From NCBI GenBank assembly GCA_041916775.1, contig JAYRYZ010000033.1, positions 1 to 42,052 of the forward strand: DNA of 42,052 bases, given 5' to 3'. The stretch's first letter is position 1. Every line of letters starts with the position of its first letter. The position numbers and the translations under genes were made by a program. Shown here piece by piece: positions 7,208 to 15,407 of the stretch. The notes under the pieces are model-generated. The model did not search any database and was not told the origin of the DNA. It saw only the letters and a program-made list of their open reading frames with translations. The DNA comes from UBA2357 sp041916775. GTDB taxonomy: Bacteria; Pseudomonadota; Gammaproteobacteria; Burkholderiales; Rhodocyclaceae.

Positions 7208-7471
7208 ATGCTATCCATTCGTGATTGCCTCGACTACTGTGACCTTACCGATGACGAGGTCGAGCTCATCGCAGAACACGAGAACATCCCGGACGCCGCC
7301 GCTGCACAGCTCGTGTGCGGGCTGGTACAGACGCAGGAAGGCGTCTTGATGTTGACTCGCTACATGGAGGAACTGATCGACCGCGCCACAGAGCGAGGCG
7401 ACTTGGTCAAGGCTCAGCGGGCACGGTCCGTATGCGCGCGCTTCATGCATGATCATCCGCTCGCTCACTGA
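7208..7471 (+). CDS. conserved small protein of unknown function
   Basis: An 87-aa acidic, helical, soluble protein. I chose ATG 7208 because AGAGGAGA lies about 5 bases upstream; the frame is open further left, but that part reads unlike protein. It has four predicted helices, three Cys residues (two of them in DCLDYCDL) and no membrane segment. It is divergent from serS and convergent with rarA. The region 6934-7207 would hold the promoters of both serS and this gene; a TTGACC at 7095 could be a -35 element, but the matching -10 is poor. I do not recognise a function. Confidence 0.7.
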   Translation: MLSIRDCLDYCDLTDDEVELIAEHENIPDAAAAQLVCGLVQTQEGVLMLTRYMEELIDRATERGDLVKAQRARSVCARFMHDHPLAH

Positions 7472-7487
7472 GTACCTGCGGGCCGCG

Positions 7488-8915
7488 TCAGCGCTTGCTG
7501 ACGTGGCCCGACGGGCGCGGGTTTGCCTCACCGTATGCCGCATCCAGTGCGCGTAGGCGCTTGAGCTTGTCGCTGATCTGCTGCTCAAGCCCACGCGGTG
7601 CAGGTACGTACCAACCGGGTTCGTGCATGCCATCGGGCAGGTAACGTTCTCCTGCGGCGTAGGCCTCGGGTTCGTCGTGCGCGTAGCGATAGGCTTGGCC
7701 GTAGCCGAGATCTTTCATCAGTCGCGTTGGCGCATTGCGCAGCCGCATCGGCACCGGGCGGGAATCATCCTGCCGCACGAACGCGCGCGCAGCGTTGTAG
7801 GCCTTATATACCGCATTTGACTTGGCCGCACAGGCGAGAAAAATCGTCGCCTGTGCCAGCGCGAGCTCGCCTTCAGGTGCGCCCAGCCGCTCGAAGGTGG
7901 CGCAGGCATTGAGCGCAATGTCGAGCGCACGCGGGTCCGCGAGCCCGATGTCCTCCACCGCCATGCGGATCAGCCTTCGCCCGAGGTAGAGCGGATCCGC
8001 CCCACCATCGAGCATGCGGCACAGCCAGTACAGCGCCGCATCGGGGTGGGAGCCGCGCACCGCCTTGTGCAGGGCAGAAATCTGATCGAAGAAGGCCTCT
8101 CCTCCCTTGTCGAAACGACGCAGTTTGGTCGCCAGCGCTTCGTCGATGAATGCGGGCGTCACCGGATCGACACCCGCAGCACCCGCCGCCACCCGCACTT
8201 GCTCGACGAGGTTCATCAGCCGCCTTGCATCCCCGTCGGCGAAGCCGATCAGGCGCTCGACGGCCTGATCGTCGAAGCCGAGTTGCGGGCAGGCAAGCGC
8301 CCGTGCACGTTGGAAGAGATCCAGCATCGCCGCCGCATCCAGAGGCTCCAGCACATACACCGCGGCCCGCGACAGCAGCGCCGAATTGACCTCGAAGGAC
8401 GGGTTCTCGGTGGTCGCACCGATGAAGGTCACCAGCCCCTGTTCGACGAAGGGCAGGAAGGCATCCTGCTGGGATTTGTTGAAGCGGTGCACCTCATCTA
8501 CGAACAGGATGGTGCGCCGCCCGCGCTGGCGGTGCTCGCGCGCCTGGGCGATCGCCTCGCGGATTTCCTTGACCCCCGAGAACACCGCCGACAGCGCGAT
8601 GAACTCGGCATCGAAGGCGTGCGCGGTGAGGCGCGCGAGCGTGGTCTTGCCCACGCCCGGCGGCCCCCACAGGATCATCGAATGCAGCTGTCCGGATTCG
8701 AACGCGAGGCGCAGCGGCTTGCCCGGTCCGAGCAGATGGCGCTGGCCGACGACGTCGTCGAGCCGCTGCGGACGCAGCCGCTCGGCAAGCGGAATCCCCG
8801 CCACATCGTCCGAAGGCGCGTCCCCCATCCGAGCACGCGAGCCTGCTGCCGTGCGCTCGGGACCGTCACCGCCCACCTCATCGCCGAACAGATCGCCCAT
8901 CGACCTGGCACTCAA
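7488..8915 (-). CDS. rarA: replication-associated recombination protein A (MgsA/RarA AAA+ ATPase)
   Basis: A 475-aa clamp-loader-like AAA+ ATPase that acts at stalled replication forks with SSB and recombination proteins. Walker A is GPPGVGKTT (about residue 81); Walker B is ILFVDEVHRF (about 137); sensor 1 is GATTENPSF. The C-terminal MgsA tetramerisation domain follows, with the conserved KSNAVYKAYNAA and DLGYGQAYRYAHD segments. Length is slightly longer than usual because of a disordered N-terminus of about 40 residues before the family's usual LAERLRP start. Its start overlaps the lolA stop by 4 bases, making it the last gene of the ftsK-lolA-rarA operon, an arrangement common in proteobacteria. 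Confidence 0.96.
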   Translation of the reverse strand: MSARSMGDLFGDEVGGDGPERTAAGSRARMGDAPSDDVAGIPLAERLRPQRLDDVVGQRHLLGPGKPLRLAFESGQLHSMILWGPPGVGKTTLARLTAHAFDAEFIALSAVFSGVKEIREAIAQAREHRQRGRRTILFVDEVHRFNKSQQDAFLPFVEQGLVTFIGATTENPSFEVNSALLSRAAVYVLEPLDAAAMLDLFQRARALACPQLGFDDQAVERLIGFADGDARRLMNLVEQVRVAAGAAGVDPVTPAFIDEALATKLRRFDKGGEAFFDQISALHKAVRGSHPDAALYWLCRMLDGGADPLYLGRRLIRMAVEDIGLADPRALDIALNACATFERLGAPEGELALAQATIFLACAAKSNAVYKAYNAARAFVRQDDSRPVPMRLRNAPTRLMKDLGYGQAYRYAHDEPEAYAAGERYLPDGMHEPGWYVPAPRGLEQQISDKLKRLRALDAAYGEANPRPSGHVSKR

Positions 8916-9559
8916 TCAGCGCGGATCACGTCGGCGCCCGCTGGCGGCGTGAATCGAAAGGCCTCGGCGTCGATGCCGGCATTCGGCTGCAGGTCGGTGA
9001 ACACGATCAGCGTATGCTGGCCGAACGGGTCGCGCAGTTCCATCCTGCGCAGCACGCCGTCGGCGAAGCCGAGCCGCATCTCCTCGAAGCCGGAATCCGA
9101 CTGGCGCGGCTTTGCCAGTACCCATGACAGACCATCGGCCTCACCCGCCTCGGCGAGCTCGAAGCCGCGCTCCAGTTCGCCCTCTCCCGCCAGGATCGCC
9201 GCCGGGGTGTTACCCAACGCATTTCCGAGCGGGCGCACGGTGGCCTGGTTGAGGTCCTCGTCCCACAACCAAAGTTGCTCGCCGTCGCTCACCAGCAGGG
9301 TGGGAAAGGGCTGTTCATAGACCCAACGGAAGCGCCCCGGCCGCTCGAAGGCGAAGCGCCCGGACGAGAGCTGCGGCTTGCGCGCGGAATTCGCTGTGAC
9401 GGTTTGCTCGAAGGTCCCGCTCGCGCGTGCGGTTTCGGCGACGAAGCGCTTCAACATCACGATCCCGGGCTCCGCTGCAGATGCGCTGCAGAGGCCAAAC
9501 GGGGACAGGATGACGACGCAGGCCACAACCAGCACGCGTACACCAGATACCAGACTCAT
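8912..9559 (-). CDS. lolA: outer-membrane lipoprotein carrier protein LolA
   Basis: A 215-aa periplasmic chaperone that takes lipoproteins from LolCDE and delivers them to LolB at the outer membrane. Residues 1-29 form a Sec signal peptide ending SASAA. The mature part has the LolA pattern: ASGTFEQTV near the N-terminus, FAFERPGRFRW, the QLWLWDEDLNQATV strand and the C-terminal FRFTPPAGADVI. Length is typical. Start and stop both overlap their neighbours by 4 bases (ftsK upstream, rarA downstream), so all three are one operon. Confidence 0.95.
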   Translation of the reverse strand: MSLVSGVRVLVVACVVILSPFGLCSASAAEPGIVMLKRFVAETARASGTFEQTVTANSARKPQLSSGRFAFERPGRFRWVYEQPFPTLLVSDGEQLWLWDEDLNQATVRPLGNALGNTPAAILAGEGELERGFELAEAGEADGLSWVLAKPRQSDSGFEEMRLGFADGVLRRMELRDPFGQHTLIVFTDLQPNAGIDAEAFRFTPPAGADVIRAD

Positions 9560-11856
9560 TCGGATTCCTTAGCCGGAACAATCACTTCGCGGTTGCCATT
9601 GCTGCCCATGGGCGACACCAGGCCGGCGCGCTCCATCTGCTCGATCAGGCGTGCCGAGCGGTTGTAGCCGATGCGCAGATGGCGTTGCACCAGCGATATC
9701 GACGGACGACGCGTCTTGAGCACGATCTCCACCGCCTGGTCGTAGAGCGGATCCGCCTCTCCGTCGTCCCCGCCTTCGCCACCGCCCGCGACAGCCTCAA
9801 GATCGTCCTCGGGTGCCGCGAGGATGCCTTCCACATAGTCCGGTGGCCCCATCTTCTTGAGATGATCGACCACCTTGTGCACCTCGTCGTCGGCAACGAA
9901 AGCGCCATGCACGCGCATCGGCAGACCGGTCCCCGGCGCGAGGTAGAGCATGTCGCCCATGCCGAGCAGCGTTTCCGCGCCCATCTGGTCGAGAATGGTG
10001 CGCGAGTCGATCTTGGACGAAACCTGGAACGCGATCCGCGTCGGCACATTGGCCTTGATCAGGCCGGTGATCACGTCGACCGACGGGCGCTGTGTCGCGA
10101 GGATCAGGTGGATGCCGGCCGCGCGCGCTTTCTGCGCGAGGCGCGCGATCAGTTCCTCGACCTTCTTGCCCACCACCATCATCATGTCCGCCAGTTCGTC
10201 GACAATGACGACGATATGCGGCAGGGTTTCCAGCGGTTCGGGGTTCTCCGGGCTGATCGAGAACGGGTTCGTCAGCGGCTTCTCGGCCTTCTGCGCATCC
10301 GTCACCGCCTTGTTGAAGCCCGCGAGGTTGCGCACCCCGACCGCCGCCATGAGCTTGTAGCGCTTATCCATCTCGGTGACGCACCAGTTGAGCGCATTGG
10401 CGGCATGCTTCATGTCGGTGACCACCGGCGCCAGCAGATGCGGGATACCCTCGTAGATCGACAACTCCAGCATCTTCGGGTCCACCATGATGAGGCGCAC
10501 CTTGGAGGGCTCGGACTTGTAAAGCAGCGACAGGATCATCGCGTTGATGCCCACCGACTTGCCCGAACCGGTGGTGCCCGCGACCAGCAGATGCGGCATC
10601 TTGGCGAGATCGGCGACGATGGGCTGGCCGCCGATGTCCTTGCCGAGCGCCACCGTCAGTGCCGAGCTCATGCCGTGGTAGGCCTTGGAGCCGAGGATCT
10701 CCGACAAGCGCACCGTCTGCCGCTTGGGATTGGGCAGCTCGAGCGCCATGCACGACTTGCCCGGCACCGTCTCGACCACGCGGATGGACACGAGCGACAG
10801 CGCGCGTGCGAGGTCCTTGCCGAGGTTCACCACCTGGCTACCCTTGACGCCGGTGGCGGGTTCGATTTCGTAACGGGTGACGACCGGCCCGGGATATGCG
10901 GCCACGACCTTCACCTCGACGCCGAAATCCCCCAGCCGCGTCTCGATCAGGCGCGAGGTGTATTCCAGGGACTCGGCCGACGGTGGCTCGATGTCGTGTG
11001 TCGGCTCGTCCAGCAACAGCAAGGGCGGCAGGCCGGACTCACCGAGCTCGGCGAAGAGCGGCTGTTGACGCTCCTTCTCGATGCGCTCCGACTTCGGCAC
11101 GCTGGGCGTGGCCGGCTCGATGCGCAGCGGCTTGACGGGCTCCGCCTCCACCCTGCGGCGCTTGGTCTCGACCACAACCTCGCGCTGCTGGGCGACCTGC
11201 TGGCCGGCGCGCTTGTCCTGCCAGCGGTACCAGGCGCCGGCGGTACTCATCCACAGCGCCTCCAGCCAACTGCCGAGGCGCTCGACCACCGTCAGCCACG
11301 ACAGCCCGGTGAAGAGGCTCAAGCCAGAGGCGAACATCGCGATCAGGAGCAGGGTGCCGCCGGTGAAGCCGAGGTAGCTCTGGACCATGCGGCCGATCTC
11401 CACCCCGAGCAGGCCACCCGGCGCCAGCGGCACTGCGGCGCCATGGGAATGGAAGCGCAAGGCCTCGAGTGCGCTGCTCGACACCAGTACCACGACAAAG
11501 CCGGCAATGATGATGAAGAAGGAGCGACGATCGGCGCGCAGTTCGTTGCGCAGGCGCCTGAACCCCCACGCCAGACCGTAGCCGAGGAACACCACCCACC
11601 ACCAGGCGGACACGCCGAAGAGATAGAAAAGCAGATCCGCCAACCACGCGCCGAAACGGCCGCCGGGATTCACGACGCGCTCCACCGGCGCGCTGCGTGA
11701 CCAGCCCGGATCGGACTGGCTGTAGCCCAGGAGCACCAGCCCCACATAAAGCGACATCACGCCGAGCACCAGCCAGCGTGCCTCCTGCAGCAGGAGGGAG
11801 ATTCGTTCGGGGAGCGGGCGGGGCTTGGAAGGGGAAAACCTGGAAAAGATCGACAC
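9556..11856 (-). CDS. ftsK: DNA translocase FtsK
   Basis: A 766-aa septal DNA pump that clears and aligns chromosome ends and activates XerCD at dif. Four hydrophobic segments in the first 190 residues anchor it at the division septum. A short linker (about 195-280), rich in Arg/Glu/Gln, follows. The RecA-like motor has Walker A GTTGSGKSVGIN (about residue 422) and Walker B HIVVIVDELADM. The C-terminal gamma winged helix (about 700-765, SLVQRHLRIGYNRSARLIEQM) reads KOPS sequences. The linker is much shorter than in E. coli FtsK (1329 aa), as is usual in betaproteobacteria. It is first gene of the ftsK-lolA-rarA operon. Confidence 0.97.
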   Translation of the reverse strand: MSIFSRFSPSKPRPLPERISLLLQEARWLVLGVMSLYVGLVLLGYSQSDPGWSRSAPVERVVNPGGRFGAWLADLLFYLFGVSAWWWVVFLGYGLAWGFRRLRNELRADRRSFFIIIAGFVVVLVSSSALEALRFHSHGAAVPLAPGGLLGVEIGRMVQSYLGFTGGTLLLIAMFASGLSLFTGLSWLTVVERLGSWLEALWMSTAGAWYRWQDKRAGQQVAQQREVVVETKRRRVEAEPVKPLRIEPATPSVPKSERIEKERQQPLFAELGESGLPPLLLLDEPTHDIEPPSAESLEYTSRLIETRLGDFGVEVKVVAAYPGPVVTRYEIEPATGVKGSQVVNLGKDLARALSLVSIRVVETVPGKSCMALELPNPKRQTVRLSEILGSKAYHGMSSALTVALGKDIGGQPIVADLAKMPHLLVAGTTGSGKSVGINAMILSLLYKSEPSKVRLIMVDPKMLELSIYEGIPHLLAPVVTDMKHAANALNWCVTEMDKRYKLMAAVGVRNLAGFNKAVTDAQKAEKPLTNPFSISPENPEPLETLPHIVVIVDELADMMMVVGKKVEELIARLAQKARAAGIHLILATQRPSVDVITGLIKANVPTRIAFQVSSKIDSRTILDQMGAETLLGMGDMLYLAPGTGLPMRVHGAFVADDEVHKVVDHLKKMGPPDYVEGILAAPEDDLEAVAGGGEGGDDGEADPLYDQAVEIVLKTRRPSISLVQRHLRIGYNRSARLIEQMERAGLVSPMGSNGNREVIVPAKESE

Positions 11857-11979
11857 GGGGTCAGGTCACCCGAAAAATGCACGAGACCGGATTATATGCG
11901 ATCGCACTCACAGCGCGCCGCACGCTTTCGCATCGACACAAAGAGCGCTCGGCGAGTGCGGGCCGCCCGCGCGCAGATG

Positions 11980-12651
11980 CTACAAGTCGCCCAGACGCTC
12001 GGTGAGGACGATGCCCTGGTCGGTCTCGTCGATCAGCCCCTGGGAGGAGAGATCCTTCATCACCCGGCTCACCATCTCGCGCGAGGCCCCGATCATCTTG
12101 GCGATATCCTGCTTGGTGATCTTGCGCACGACGAGCGTGCGGCCGCCCACATCCTCGGACATGTCGATCAGAAGGCGCGCGACCCGGCCATATACGTCCA
12201 TCAGCGCGAGGCTCTCGATCTTGCGGTCGGCATTGCGCAGGCGGTCGGCGAGATTGCACATCATCCGCCATGCGATCTCGAAGTTGTCGTGCATCAGGTG
12301 GCGAAAATCCGACTTGGCGATCATCACCAGATCGGAAGGCGTCACCGCGACCACCGAAGCCGAGCGCGGTTGCTCGCCGAACATGCCCATCTCGCCGAAC
12401 AACTCGCCCTGGCCGAGAATGCTCAGAATCACCTCGCGCCCGTCCTCGTCGCTCACCACCACCTTCAGGCTGCCGGTAAGCACGAAATAGACATAATCGG
12501 TGCGCTCACCGGCGAGCACTACCGCCTGGCCACGAGGGATCCGTCGCATCATGGCGACACGCGCTGCCCCTGCCAAGGTCTCGTCCGGCAACCCGTGAAA
12601 GATCGCAAAGGTACGCAGTGCGGTGATCGAAACACCGGTGGATTGAGTCAT
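11980..12651 (-). CDS. Crp/Fnr-family transcriptional regulator
   Basis: A 223-aa regulator with an N-terminal cyclic-nucleotide-binding beta-roll (about residues 15-125). The segment GELFGEMGMFGEQPRSASV is the phosphate-binding cassette region, with an RSAS sequence close to the cAMP-contacting RSA of CRP. A dimerisation helix (about 130-150) leads to a C-terminal winged helix-turn-helix (about 175-215, IGASREMVSRVMKDL). It has no FNR-type N-terminal cysteine cluster, so it is more likely a CRP-like nucleotide sensor than an oxygen sensor. It is separated from ftsK by 123 bases and divergent from trxB. Its targets are unknown. Confidence 0.9.
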   Translation of the reverse strand: MTQSTGVSITALRTFAIFHGLPDETLAGAARVAMMRRIPRGQAVVLAGERTDYVYFVLTGSLKVVVSDEDGREVILSILGQGELFGEMGMFGEQPRSASVVAVTPSDLVMIAKSDFRHLMHDNFEIAWRMMCNLADRLRNADRKIESLALMDVYGRVARLLIDMSEDVGGRTLVVRKITKQDIAKMIGASREMVSRVMKDLSSQGLIDETDQGIVLTERLGDL

Positions 12652-12915
12652 GTTGCCTCCGGGAGAGCCGCAGCGCCCGAGCCAGCGGACCGAACGCGCA
12701 TCGAAAAACGGTTTCGGAAAATCAAGTGCGTCACATATTGCATTGTTCTACCCGGCTCCGCAAATTTCTCGTTCCGCGCGTGACACATGCACTTGCACAC
12801 GCGCCTGAGAGAAGCGGACCGACGCGATAGGCGGATGCGAAGACATCCATAGGTCAATCGGAAATACGCAGGGCCTATAATCACGCACTTTCTTCCAGAC
12901 GCATCGAGACTCGCA

Positions 12916-13866
12916 ATGACCACCAAGCATGCCCGACTGCTGATCCTCGGTTCCGGCCCGGCCGGCTACACCGCCGCCGTCTATGCCGCGCGCGCCAACC
13001 TCAAGCCGGTGCTGATCACCGGCCTCGCCCAGGGCGGACAGCTCATGACCACCACCGAGGTGGACAACTGGCCCGCCGACGCCGACGGCGTGCTCGGGCC
13101 CGAGCTGATGTCGCGCTTCCAGCGCCACGCCGAGCGCTTCAACACCGAGATGATTTTCGACCACATCCACACCGTGGCGCTCGGCGAGCGCCCGCTGCGG
13201 CTGGTGGGCGACGCGGGCGAGTACACCTGCGACGCGCTGATCATCGCCACCGGCGCCACGGCCAAGTACCTCGGCCTGCCCTCGGAAGAGAAGTTCGCCG
13301 GCCGCGGCGTGTCCGCCTGCGCCACCTGCGACGGTTTCTTCTACCGCAACCAGGAGGTCGCCGTGATCGGCGGCGGCAACACCGCGGTCGAGGAAGCGCT
13401 ATACCTCGCGAACATCGCCTCCAAGGTCACGCTGGTGCATCGCCGCCAGACCTTCCGCGCCGAGAAGATCATGATCGACAAACTGATGGAGAAGGTCGCC
13501 GCAGGCAAGATCGAACTCGCGCTGGACGCCACCCTGGACGAGGTGCTGGGCGACCAGAGCGGCGTCACCGGCATGCGCATCCGCAGCATGGTGGACGACA
13601 GCACCCGCGACGTCGCGCTGAAGGGCGTGTTCATCGCGATCGGCCACAAGCCCAACACCGACATCTTCGCCGGCCAGCTCGAGATGGAGGGCGGCTACAT
13701 CGTCACCCGCGGCGGGCGCGAGGGCAACGCCACCGCCACCAGCGTGCCGGGCGTGTTCGCCGCCGGCGATGTGCAGGACCACATCTACCGCCAGGCCGTC
13801 ACCTCGGCGGGCACCGGCTGCATGGCCGCGCTCGATGCCGAGCGCTACCTCGACGCGCTCGGCTGA
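12916..13866 (+). CDS. trxB: thioredoxin reductase (NADPH)
   Basis: A 316-aa flavoenzyme that reduces thioredoxin with NADPH in the cytoplasm. The FAD-binding motif is GSGPAGYTAAVYAARAN near the N-terminus. The redox dithiol CATC lies at residues 135-138 inside SACATCDGFFY. The NADPH-binding GGGNTAVEEAL follows at about 153. The C-terminal FAD segment is GVFAAGDVQDHIYRQ. Length and all key residues are normal. The 264-base gap to the divergent Crp/Fnr gene should hold both promoters. The Smr-domain gene follows after 16 bases, probably co-transcribed. Confidence 0.97.
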   Translation: MTTKHARLLILGSGPAGYTAAVYAARANLKPVLITGLAQGGQLMTTTEVDNWPADADGVLGPELMSRFQRHAERFNTEMIFDHIHTVALGERPLRLVGDAGEYTCDALIIATGATAKYLGLPSEEKFAGRGVSACATCDGFFYRNQEVAVIGGGNTAVEEALYLANIASKVTLVHRRQTFRAEKIMIDKLMEKVAAGKIELALDATLDEVLGDQSGVTGMRIRSMVDDSTRDVALKGVFIAIGHKPNTDIFAGQLEMEGGYIVTRGGREGNATATSVPGVFAAGDVQDHIYRQAVTSAGTGCMAALDAERYLDALG

Positions 13867-13882
13867 GCGCCGACACTGCAAC

Positions 13883-14965
13883 ATGGCGCGGCGCGAGGGC
13901 AAGCGACCGGAGGTCGCCTCCATCGACGACAAGGCGCGGGCCGAACTCGCACGCTTGCGGCTGGCGCTCGCCAGCGCGGGACGCCCGCGCCGGGCAGGCG
14001 AAGGCACGGCACGCGGCAAGGACGGCAAGGCGGGCGGTAACGCCGCTGGCGTCGGTGCGGACGGGGGCAAGGATGGCGCGGATGCCGACCTGCTGCGCGA
14101 GGCTTTGGCAGGTGTCGCGCCGCTGAAGCAGGCGCCTCGCGCCGAACTCGCCCGCCCCAAACCCGCCCCGCTCCCGCGGCCACAGCCGCAGCCCGAACCC
14201 ACCGAATCCGAGGCGCCGCGGCGCGCGGCGAGGCTCGATCAGCTCGACGACGCCGCGCTGTTCCGCGCCATGCTGGAGGACGTCAAGCCGCTCGCATCCA
14301 GCGACCGCGCCGACACACACGTCGTGCGCCCGCCGCCCCATCGGCGTGATGCGGGCACACCTGCAGCAGGCGCCACACCGGCGCTCTTCGGCCTGCTGCC
14401 GGAAGACGCCGCTACGCTGGCGCCGGATGCGCTCTTTGCGCTGGCAACGAGAGGCACGAAGCCGCTCGATCAACGCAACAGGGTGGAGCCCACGTCACCG
14501 CGGCCCGCGCCGGAACCGGCCAAGCGCTGCGAGGATGAACTCGCAACCCTGAGGGAATCGCTCGAAGCCCCGCTGACCTTCGAGGACCGGCTGGACATGG
14601 GCGAGGAAGCGGCCTTTCTGCGACCCGGACTGCCGCGCCGCGTGCTGGTTGACCTGCGCCGCGGGCGCTGGGTGCTGCAGGGCGAACTGGACCTGCACGG
14701 TCTCACACGCGAGGAGGCGCGCACCGCGCTGTCGCAGTTCCTCGCCGCGAGCCTGTCACGCGGTCGGCGCTGCGTGCGGGTGATTCACGGAAAAGGCCTG
14801 GGCTCGCCAGGCAAGGTTTCGATCCTGAAGCAGCTTTCGCGCGGCTGGCTGGCACAGCGCGAGGAGATCCTCGCCTTCTGCCAGGCGGGGCCGCACCATG
14901 GCGGCTCCGGCGCGCTCACGGTGCTGCTGAGAGCGCCGGATCTGCGCGCGAAGCCGGTGCCCTGA
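13883..14965 (+). CDS. Smr-domain protein (MutS2/SmrA type)
   Basis: A 360-aa protein starting at ATG 13883, 16 bases after trxB; the frame stays open further upstream inside trxB, but that part is trxB in another frame. Residues 1-250 are low-complexity, rich in Ala, Arg, Pro and Asp, and probably disordered. The C-terminal Smr domain (about 265-350) has LDLHGLTREEAR (about 267) and VIHGKGLGSPG (about 301), the conserved HG motifs of this nuclease-like fold, which cuts DNA or RNA in some family members. Long disordered N-termini are common in betaproteobacterial Smr proteins. Its substrate is unknown. Confidence 0.85.
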   Translation: MARREGKRPEVASIDDKARAELARLRLALASAGRPRRAGEGTARGKDGKAGGNAAGVGADGGKDGADADLLREALAGVAPLKQAPRAELARPKPAPLPRPQPQPEPTESEAPRRAARLDQLDDAALFRAMLEDVKPLASSDRADTHVVRPPPHRRDAGTPAAGATPALFGLLPEDAATLAPDALFALATRGTKPLDQRNRVEPTSPRPAPEPAKRCEDELATLRESLEAPLTFEDRLDMGEEAAFLRPGLPRRVLVDLRRGRWVLQGELDLHGLTREEARTALSQFLAASLSRGRRCVRVIHGKGLGSPGKVSILKQLSRGWLAQREEILAFCQAGPHHGGSGALTVLLRAPDLRAKPVP

Positions 14966-14992
14966 GCACCGGCAGGGGGATGGTTGCGCCGA

Positions 14993-15331
14993 TCAGACCG
15001 CGTCGTCGCCGGTCTCGCCGGTGCGGATACGCACCACCTGCTCGACCGGGCTCACGAAGATCTTGCCGTCACCGATCTTGCCGGTGCGCGCGGCCTTGAT
15101 GATGGCCTCGACCGCGCCATCCACGACATCGTCACCGAGGACGATCTCCACCTTGATCTTGGGCAGGAAGTCCACCACATACTCGGCGCCACGATACAGC
15201 TCGGTGTGCCCCTTCTGACGACCAAAACCCTTGACTTCGGTGACGGTCAGGCCGGTGATGCCCACTTCGGACAAGGCTTCGCGCACTTCGTCCAGCTTGA
15301 AGGGCTTGATGACGGCTTCTATCTTCTTCAT
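14993..15331 (-). CDS. glnB: nitrogen regulatory protein PII
   Basis: A 112-aa trimeric PII signal protein that senses 2-oxoglutarate and ATP/ADP and relays nitrogen status to GlnE, NtrB and others. The start MKKIEAVIKPFKLDEV is the standard PII N-terminus, with AGGAGTGGAG about 6 bases upstream. The T-loop GRQKGHTELYRGAEY carries Tyr51, the uridylylation site. The C-terminal signature GDGKIFVSPVEQVVRIRTGE is complete. Its position directly after nadE and the absence of amtB favour GlnB over GlnK, but sequence alone does not settle it. Confidence 0.93.
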   Translation of the reverse strand: MKKIEAVIKPFKLDEVREALSEVGITGLTVTEVKGFGRQKGHTELYRGAEYVVDFLPKIKVEIVLGDDVVDGAVEAIIKAARTGKIGDGKIFVSPVEQVVRIRTGETGDDAV

Positions 15332-15407
15332 TGACTGCTCCACTCCTCGGTAATCACTGTCGTTTCTGCGCCCCATGCGCGCATGCACGCACATGGGATC
15401 ACGACAT

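Noticed and set aside
6956..7471. 171-aa version of the small gene after serS
   Set aside because: The first 84 residues have no conservation-like pattern and a strong ribosome site precedes the internal ATG at 7208.
9679..11700. 673-aa open frame antisense to ftsK
   Set aside because: High-GC codon bias keeps the opposite strand open; the translation is His/Arg/Asp-rich noise while ftsK is unmistakable. The same applies to long frames opposite nadE, phaC, copA, ccoI and ccoN.
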